A stretch of 64,000 nucleotides of DNA from positions 1 to 64,000 of the forward strand of contig NZ_MARB01000019.1 of assembly GCF_001715975.1 (NCBI RefSeq), given 5' to 3'. Positions 58,644 to 64,000 of the stretch are shown piece by piece (within the stretch, counting starts at the first letter, position 1; every line of letters begins with the position of its first letter). The position numbers and the translations under genes were made by a program. The DNA comes from Candidatus Thiodiazotropha endolucinida (GTDB lineage Bacteria; Pseudomonadota; Gammaproteobacteria; Chromatiales; Chromatiaceae). The notes beneath the pieces are model-generated. The model worked only from the letters and a program-made list of their open reading frames with translations. It was not told the DNA's origin and searched no databases.

Positions 58644-59111
58644 CTAGGATTTCTCTACAATGTCACTCTTTGTACTGGCAAAGAAATCCAACACTTCACG
58701 ACTCTCTATGGCAGGTACTTTGAATTTGTGCAGGGTATTTTTCAGTGCGGTGATCAGAATCTCCCAATCCTTCTCATCTATCCCCATACCCTCATGGGAA
58801 AGTCTCATCTCCCGCCCTCTGTAGTAAAGTGGGCCACCCGCCTTAGAGACGATAAAATCCACAATCAACTGTTTTTCCCTTGAAATGCCGTCACTACCGC
58901 GATGCGCCCAAAAGCGCCCGAGTTTTTCATCCGCTGCAATTTGCACAACCACATCATCCACGACAGCACTGATGGCGTTATAACCGCCAAGCCGTTCATA
59001 GAGAGAGACTTGTGATGGATCATTGTCGCCGGCGATTGCCGATGGTGCAGCGCATACTAATGCAAGTGGCAAAACAACGGTAATGGCAAGCTGGTGAAAA
59101 CGGGTCTTCAT
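58644..59111 (-). CDS. Exported group I truncated hemoglobin
   Basis: 155 residues. A clear Sec signal (ending A-I-A) precedes a group I trHb domain: S-L-Y-E-R-L-G-G-Y-N-A-I (about 36-47), G-R-F-W-A-H-R-G and the proximal heme His in M-R-L-S-H-E-G-M-G-I (about 102-111). Most truncated hemoglobins are cytoplasmic; the signal peptide puts this one in the periplasm. It may handle NO, peroxide or oxygen there, beside the heme-linked GlcG-like protein. Confidence 0.88.
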   Translation of the reverse strand: MKTRFHQLAITVVLPLALVCAAPSAIAGDNDPSQVSLYERLGGYNAISAVVDDVVVQIAADEKLGRFWAHRGSDGISREKQLIVDFIVSKAGGPLYYRGREMRLSHEGMGIDEKDWEILITALKNTLHKFKVPAIESREVLDFFASTKSDIVEKS

Positions 59112-59262
59112 ATCACTACTCCTTAACGGCTAAATTTGTTTGCAAAGCGACTCGATTGTCGGCCGCTGTTTCAGGGTAGGTATATGTCGATAAAATTAGA
59201 AATTGTATTTAAGAATGTAATTTATTCAGTTTTTAAATCAATCCCAATCATCCTCACCTTGA

Positions 59263-60198
59263 TTAGCCGACACTTTGCTGGCTGCCTGTCTCGGCCTGAC
59301 CGGAAACCAATGCGGGGACCGTCGTCCGAATATAATCGATAAACGATTGAATATGTGCGGACTCAGTGTTTTCAGATTGCCAACTCCACTCAAAGCTGAA
59401 ACAGGCGGGTTCATCTTTATCGATAAATAGCGGAAAGTTGGCCATATGGTCTGGTGATATTTTGGCCTTCGGCAGGATACCGGCGCCTATTCCCAATGAG
59501 ACCCAATCTTCGATCACCTGATAGGTCAGGGCCTGCCCCGCATAGGCATGCAACTCAACACCCTGGGATTTGAGTAACGTTGACAAGGCAGCATTCAGTC
59601 CGCAACCGCCACCTGTAAGGATGATCGGCGTGGCAGGCAGGTCTGTTATTTTGAATGACAGATGATTCGTCGCTTGATTGTCATCAGCCGCCGGCAGGTA
59701 GTGGAGAGAATCCCGGTAGAAAAGGCAGGCGTGTTCTCTCTCACTCTCAGTTGTCGTCGGCAGGATCTGCACATCGATCTGCCCTCTGTTCAGACGTTCG
59801 GCAAGCTCATCGATAAAACACTCCTTGAAGAAGATCGTGATATCCGGATTTGCCTGTCGAAACGGCGCCAACACATGATCCAGCCTCTGCATGTCAACCA
59901 GGGGAGAAAAACCAATGCGCAAAATCTTATGCGTGGGATTGTGGAAGGACTCTGCCGCCTTGCTCAATTCATCGAGACTCAGTAGTACATCCTTGAAACG
60001 CGGCAGCATATATTCGCCGAAGGGAGTCAGATCTACCCTACGCGTCGTGCGATTGAACAACCTCCCCCCCAACTCATCCTCAAGTTGCGAGATGGCATTC
60101 GACAACGTCGGTTGAGTGGCGAAGCAAAGCTCCGCAGCGCGACTGAACGAGTGGGTCTCCGCAACGTGCACGGCAAACTGAAGCTGCTTTATATTCAT
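59263..60198 (-). CDS. LysR-family transcriptional regulator (CynR/OxyR-like architecture)
   Basis: 311 residues. The winged helix (F-S-R-A-A-E-L-C-F-A-T-Q-P-T-L-S-N-A-I, about 18-36) is followed by an effector domain with a few Cys (G-G-C-G, about 197-200) but without the clear OxyR C-G-Y-R peroxide site. It is divergent from a DUF2892 gene and a di-heme peroxidase gene, which it probably controls. A 7-9-7 inverted repeat lies at 60205-60227. Confidence 0.85.
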   Translation of the reverse strand: MNIKQLQFAVHVAETHSFSRAAELCFATQPTLSNAISQLEDELGGRLFNRTTRRVDLTPFGEYMLPRFKDVLLSLDELSKAAESFHNPTHKILRIGFSPLVDMQRLDHVLAPFRQANPDITIFFKECFIDELAERLNRGQIDVQILPTTTESEREHACLFYRDSLHYLPAADDNQATNHLSFKITDLPATPIILTGGGCGLNAALSTLLKSQGVELHAYAGQALTYQVIEDWVSLGIGAGILPKAKISPDHMANFPLFIDKDEPACFSFEWSWQSENTESAHIQSFIDYIRTTVPALVSGQAETGSQQSVG

Positions 60199-60204
60199 AA
60201 CTTA

Positions 60205-60227
60205 ATTTATTCGGATATCAAATAAAT
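60205..60227. promoter_or_regulatory. Candidate LysR operator
   Basis: A-T-T-T-A-T-T / A-A-T-A-A-A-T, seven-base arms with a nine-base centre, in the divergent spacer seven bases from the LysR start and 83 bases from the DUF2892 start. The size and place suit an autoregulatory LysR site. Confidence 0.45.
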
Positions 60228-60310
60228 GGCATTCATAAATAGAATTTCTCAATTATTCGTCTCGAGCTTATGCTTTTCACCGACACAATTCAACACGATG
60301 GAGATCAACG

Positions 60311-60490
60311 ATGAGCGCCCAACGAATGCTGTTTCTGACTGTCGCCGTACTGCTCTTTGCCGGGATCGGATTGTCCGGCTGGAATCAGGTGCATTGGTTC
60401 CTCTATCTACCTGCCGGGATGCTGGTCTTCGCCGGCCTTACAGGTCTCTGTCCAGGACTGGTGCTGTATAGAAAGCTCGGCTTCAAGTAA
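60311..60490 (+). CDS. DUF2892-like small membrane protein
   Basis: 59 residues. ATG 60311. Two hydrophobic helices (about 6-22 and 29-46) are followed by G-L-C-P-G-L-V-L-Y-R-K-L-G-F-K, the typical end of DUF2892/YgaP-type membrane domains with a conserved Cys-Pro. Stand-alone versions often lie near sulfur or redox genes. It is 49 bases before the peroxidase gene and probably co-transcribed. Confidence 0.75.
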   Translation: MSAQRMLFLTVAVLLFAGIGLSGWNQVHWFLYLPAGMLVFAGLTGLCPGLVLYRKLGFK

Positions 60491-60539
60491 CCCCCTTCAG
60501 CATGTAGATCTGCCACATTTAACGGACTGAAGAGATAGG

Positions 60540-61847
60540 ATGAATACGGGAATAATTGAGCTTCTGGCATTTGGATTGGTTGCCATCATAGCCGGATTTT
60601 TTCTGCTGATCAGCATGGTTCGCGAACTCACGCCCAATCAGCGGCGAAAATGGTTTCTTGGGATTGGCCTCGGTACCGGTATCATCGCATTCAGTCTGAA
60701 GATTGGGCTTATCGTGATCTTCTCACTCTTCCCCGGGCCTATGTTGTCGCTGTTCCCCGAACGTGAGCATGAGCTTGCATCGGTGATTGCATCTACCGAC
60801 CAACGCAATGATTCAAGGATATTCAAAACCCCCTATACCTGGCAGGCACTGCCCACCTCAGCTCCATACCCTGAGGATAACCCGCCTACTGCCGAAAAAA
60901 TCAAACTGGGCAGAAAGCTGTTCTTCGACACGCGGCTATCGGCAGACGGCACCCTTTCATGTGCATCCTGTCATGTACTCACCGATGACAAAGGTGGTGG
61001 GGACGGACTCACCGCATCGATCGGTATAGACGGTAAACAAGGCACCAGGAACGCCCCCACGGTATTCAATGCGGCCTTCCAGAAAGTACTGTTTTGGGAC
61101 GGACGCGCCTCATCACTTGAGGACCAGGCAAAGGGACCACTGATCAACCCGATCGAAATGGGTATGCCCTCACTGGATCATGTCGTGAATACAGTACGCA
61201 ATATTCCAGAGTATCAGGCGTTGTTCAGCTCAACATTTCCAACCCGGCCATCGATCACCATCGACACCATCGCAATGGCCATCGCCAGCTATGAGCGCAC
61301 CCTGATCACCCCTGACTCACCCTATGATCGGTTTATCAGGGGCGATTCGAACGCACTCACTGAAAAGCAGATTCGCGGGATGGCGCTGTTCGGGTCCACC
61401 GGCTGCATCCTTTTCCACTCCGGACCCAATTTCAGTGCAGCAAGTCTCTTCAGTGACGACACGCCCTACAGAATATTTCCCTCCATTCCCAACACGGTGT
61501 ATGAGAAGCGGCATCGTCTAAACGATGACCTCGGTGCGGCACCAAAGGATAACGGCTCGGACAGAGGTGTCTGGCGCATTCCCTCGTTACGCAATGTCAC
61601 TCGAACCGGTCCCTATTTCCACAATGGTTCCGTTTCCTCTCTGGAAGAGGCGGTACGCATCATGGCCCATGTTCAGTTGAACAAAGCCATAAGCAATAGG
61701 GACACTGATGACAGATCAATTCAATGGTTGAATAGCAATAAACGACTCAGGGTGGAGAGCCATCAGGCCTTGAGTGATACCGAGGTTGAGGAGATTGTGG
61801 CCTTTCTCGAGTCGTTGGAAGGTAAGTTGCCAATCAGCCAGCAATAA
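60540..61847 (+). CDS. Membrane-anchored di-heme cytochrome c peroxidase/MauG family protein with altered second heme site
   Basis: 435 residues. Two N-terminal membrane helices (about 7-28, 40-64) are followed by a CcpA/MauG domain: first heme C141-A-S-C144-H145, F-N-A-A-F-Q-K-V-L-F-W-D-G-R-A (about 176-190), then the expected second heme site reads C289-I-L-F292-H293, with Phe (TTC) where Cys (TGC) is usual. The axial region R-N-V-T-R-T-G-P-Y-F-H-N-G is intact. The loss would leave heme 2 with a single thioether bond, or abolish it. It may be a fresh mutation or a changed function. Confidence 0.88.
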   Translation: MNTGIIELLAFGLVAIIAGFFLLISMVRELTPNQRRKWFLGIGLGTGIIAFSLKIGLIVIFSLFPGPMLSLFPEREHELASVIASTDQRNDSRIFKTPYTWQALPTSAPYPEDNPPTAEKIKLGRKLFFDTRLSADGTLSCASCHVLTDDKGGGDGLTASIGIDGKQGTRNAPTVFNAAFQKVLFWDGRASSLEDQAKGPLINPIEMGMPSLDHVVNTVRNIPEYQALFSSTFPTRPSITIDTIAMAIASYERTLITPDSPYDRFIRGDSNALTEKQIRGMALFGSTGCILFHSGPNFSAASLFSDDTPYRIFPSIPNTVYEKRHRLNDDLGAAPKDNGSDRGVWRIPSLRNVTRTGPYFHNGSVSSLEEAVRIMAHVQLNKAISNRDTDDRSIQWLNSNKRLRVESHQALSDTEVEEIVAFLESLEGKLPISQQ

Positions 61848-62304
61848 AAAGAGGAACCAAAAAGGGTAGCTGTTGCCCGCGAGCATCTCCTTGAACAACT
61901 CGGTCTCTATCTTTCTGCAAGATCATACAACCTTGGCTATCTGCATGTATCAGTGGATCGAAGGAAAAACGACACTCAATGAATGTAAAACAATGTAATA
62001 AAGCGCACTCCCTCCACCGCCTCTGATCCGCCTCCCAGCCCCTCAACTAATATAATGTATTTCATATACTTAAAAAGGCCACATAACAGAATTGATATGG
62101 CTTGAACAGGAACCAGAACATGATGAACAGATCGTGGTCAATAGACTAGACCTATAGATATTAATCCAGCTTGAGCCGGGTACATTGACATCATGAGCCC
62201 AGCTATCGTAGGGTCAATTTACGTTGTTTATAACACACTGCGTTTTATACAACCGCTCGGATTGCAACAGAGAATGACTTAACTGATTTAGACCGAGATA
62301 TGAC
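61848..62304. other. Gene-free region between the peroxidase and M48 genes
   Basis: About 457 bases. Both strands have short open frames but none with a ribosome site or recognisable protein. The part nearest the M48 gene (62215-62290) is AT-rich and may hold its promoter. No repeat, tRNA or terminator was identified. Confidence 0.4.
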
Positions 62305-63846
62305 ATGAATAGGTTACTGATCCCTGTCGCCCTCTCCCTTTCCCTGATCACTGGCTGCGCGGTGAACCCTGTCACCGGAAAGAAAGAACTCAGCCTGGTT
62401 TCCGAGGCGCAGGAGATGGAGATCGGCCGAAAGAACTATGCGCCACTACGCCAATCCCAGGGGGGGGACTACGTGGTGGATAAGAAGCTCACCGCCTACG
62501 TCAGCGAAATCGGTCAAAAACTGGCCGCTGTCAGTGATCGCAAGCTGCCCTACGAATTCAAGGTTTTGAATAACTCGGTTCCCAATGCCTGGGCACTCCC
62601 CGGTGGTAAGATCTCGATCAACCGCGGTCTATTGACCGAATTGGGAAGCGAAGCGGAACTGGCTGCCGTGCTGGGGCATGAAATCACCCATGCCGCGGCG
62701 AAGCATACCGCCAGCAGCATGTCCCGAGGGATGTTGATTCAGGGTGCGGTAATGGCAACGGTGATCGGCACCCAGGGAAAAGACTATGCCCAAATCGCGC
62801 AGTTGGGGGCCGGTCTCGGGAGCCAATTGATCACCAAGAAATATGGCCGGGATGCAGAACGTGAATCCGACTACTACGGCATGAAATATATGTCGAAGGC
62901 GGGATACGATCCTCAGGGGGCAATCGATCTGCAACGTACATTCGTACGTCTCTCTGAAGGTAAAAACCAGGATTGGCTCAGTGGACTCTTCGCCAGCCAT
63001 CCACCCTCCAGAGAGCGGGTCGAGAACAATATCAAGACAGCCGCCAAGCTTCCTAAAGGCGGCAGCGTCGGCAAGGATCGTTTCAAGACCAGAACGGCCC
63101 ACATAAGACGTACCAAACCAGCCTATGAGGCCTATGAAGAGGGTCGCAAGGCACTGCAAAAAGGTAACCTCAAAAAGGCCAGGACACAGGTCGGCAAGGC
63201 CCTGCGCCTTGAACCCAAGGAGGGCCACTTTCATGCCCTGCTCGGGGATATTGAGGAGAAAAGAAAGCACCCTGCGATTGCCAAGCGGCACTATAACAAA
63301 GCGATTAAACTGAATGACAGCTTTTTCTACTACTACCTCAAACGGGGGCTGGTGAACGAAAAACTGAAGAATGCCGACGCCGCCAAGCTCGATCTGGAGA
63401 GGAGCATCCAACTATTGCCGACAGCAAATGCCTACAACTCCCTGGGCAATCTGGCCCGGACGGCCGGTAACCTGAAATCCGCCAAGTCCTACTATCGCAA
63501 GGCCGCCTCGAAAGATACCACGGAGGGCAAAGCCGCCTACAGCGCCTTGATGGCGCTCGATTTGTCGGAGAATCCGCAAAACTACATCAAACTCAGAACC
63601 GGCCTGGACAACAAGGGTAGAGTCAAAGCGGAGTTATACAACCCAACTCCCCGCGATGTAAAAAGTATCGTCATTGCAATCCATTTCCGCGATACCAATG
63701 GCCAGATCAGAAAACTCAAACGCGTCTACAAATCGGTTTTACCTTCCGGCAAAAAGCGACTCATCGACCTGGGCGTAAAAAACATCCCGAAAGCGCAACT
63801 GTCGAAGGCCAAATTCGGCATCATCGGCGCCCGTCTTGCCAAATGA
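62305..63846 (+). CDS. M48 family metalloprotease lipoprotein with TPR region
   Basis: 513 residues. Lipoprotein signal with L-I-T-G-C (Cys18). The M48 domain has H-E-I-T-H (125-129) and the third ligand Glu in A-E-R-E-S-D (about 187-192), so it looks active. A TPR segment (about 270-400) and a C-terminal beta-rich domain (about 420-513) follow. It resembles the BepA/LoiP outer-membrane quality-control proteases but with a longer tail. The last 154 bases of the window hold no gene I can support. Confidence 0.88.
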   Translation: MNRLLIPVALSLSLITGCAVNPVTGKKELSLVSEAQEMEIGRKNYAPLRQSQGGDYVVDKKLTAYVSEIGQKLAAVSDRKLPYEFKVLNNSVPNAWALPGGKISINRGLLTELGSEAELAAVLGHEITHAAAKHTASSMSRGMLIQGAVMATVIGTQGKDYAQIAQLGAGLGSQLITKKYGRDAERESDYYGMKYMSKAGYDPQGAIDLQRTFVRLSEGKNQDWLSGLFASHPPSRERVENNIKTAAKLPKGGSVGKDRFKTRTAHIRRTKPAYEAYEEGRKALQKGNLKKARTQVGKALRLEPKEGHFHALLGDIEEKRKHPAIAKRHYNKAIKLNDSFFYYYLKRGLVNEKLKNADAAKLDLERSIQLLPTANAYNSLGNLARTAGNLKSAKSYYRKAASKDTTEGKAAYSALMALDLSENPQNYIKLRTGLDNKGRVKAELYNPTPRDVKSIVIAIHFRDTNGQIRKLKRVYKSVLPSGKKRLIDLGVKNIPKAQLSKAKFGIIGARLAK

Positions 63847-64000
63847 TCCCTCAACAGTTCGAGGTTGGATTCAGATGAACCCCATTATGGAACCATAGGG
63901 ATTTTGAGGATCTGGCTGCACAGAGACGTACCGCCAGCTTTCATCGCTGTAACCTATTGAAATTGAAGGAGCCGGAAAACCTCATTCTCCCATTTCGCGC

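Noticed and set aside
60226-60471. 81-codon plus-strand frame overlapping the DUF2892 gene
   Set aside because: The 59-codon frame at 60311 has a recognisable membrane protein; this one does not.
61834-62046. 70-codon minus-strand frame after the peroxidase gene
   Set aside because: No start context or plausible protein; probably chance.

Overview
The window reads as the chromosome of a free-living or symbiotic gammaproteobacterium of the Chromatiales / sulfur-oxidiser type. This is an inference from gene order and content: the order leuCDB-asd-fimV-truA-trpFBA-accD-folC-SPOR, the run rarA-lolA-ftsK, the block fmdB-DUF502-aspS-nudB, a Tad pilus locus, and a respiratory cluster rich in c-type cytochromes. 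No phage, integrase, complete insertion sequence or CRISPR array was seen.

Layout. (1) 1-13,174, minus strand: a Tad/Flp pilus locus with flp pilin, TadE/TadG-like pseudopilins, CpaB (RcpC), CpaC (RcpA) secretin, an FHA-fused TadA ATPase, TadB and TadC, interleaved with unfamiliar secreted proteins and lipoproteins. A perfect CRP-type palindrome lies upstream of its first gene. (2) 13,480-21,216: housekeeping genes rarA, lolA, ftsK, ald, trxB, a lipocalin and a YjbQ-family gene. (3) 21,217-27,858: the most unusual part. It is a plus-strand electron-transfer cluster with a small Tat-exported protein, a Tat-exported 4x[4Fe-4S] protein, a DsrP/HybB/NrfD-type membrane quinone subunit, a four-heme cytochrome with one CX3CH motif, a UbiE/MenG-like methyltransferase, two paralogous small c-type cytochromes and two unknown proteins. 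Two related palindromes lie upstream. (4) 27,924-35,437: nudB-aspS-DUF502-fmdB, PilZ, a PomAB/MotAB stator whose motA carries an in-frame TGA, an SDR and a DUF971-MoaD fusion. (5) 35,726-51,200: an orphan GspC-like protein, then the conserved biosynthetic block up to leuC. (6) 51,313-57,478: a LysR regulator, ndk, an MFS transporter, aroC, tolC and an M23 peptidase. (7) 57,794-63,846: tRNA-Leu(CAG), a periplasmic heme/redox group (GlcG-like protein, secreted truncated hemoglobin, LysR, DUF2892 protein, di-heme peroxidase homologue with a broken second heme motif) and an M48 metalloprotease lipoprotein.

How the parts work together. The Tad genes should build an adhesive pilus. The cluster at 21.8-27.9 kb looks like one membrane complex passing electrons between the quinone pool and periplasmic cytochromes c, with a quinone-type methyltransferase encoded in the same run; its substrate is unknown. 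The amino-acid, folate and fatty-acid genes are a conserved syntenic block, but its usual downstream partners cvpA and purF are absent. Several small dispersed repeats are present: a TAGGGCCTGTTAACA element that abuts or supplies stop codons, a 27-bp tandem repeat, and two MITE-like inverted-repeat elements.
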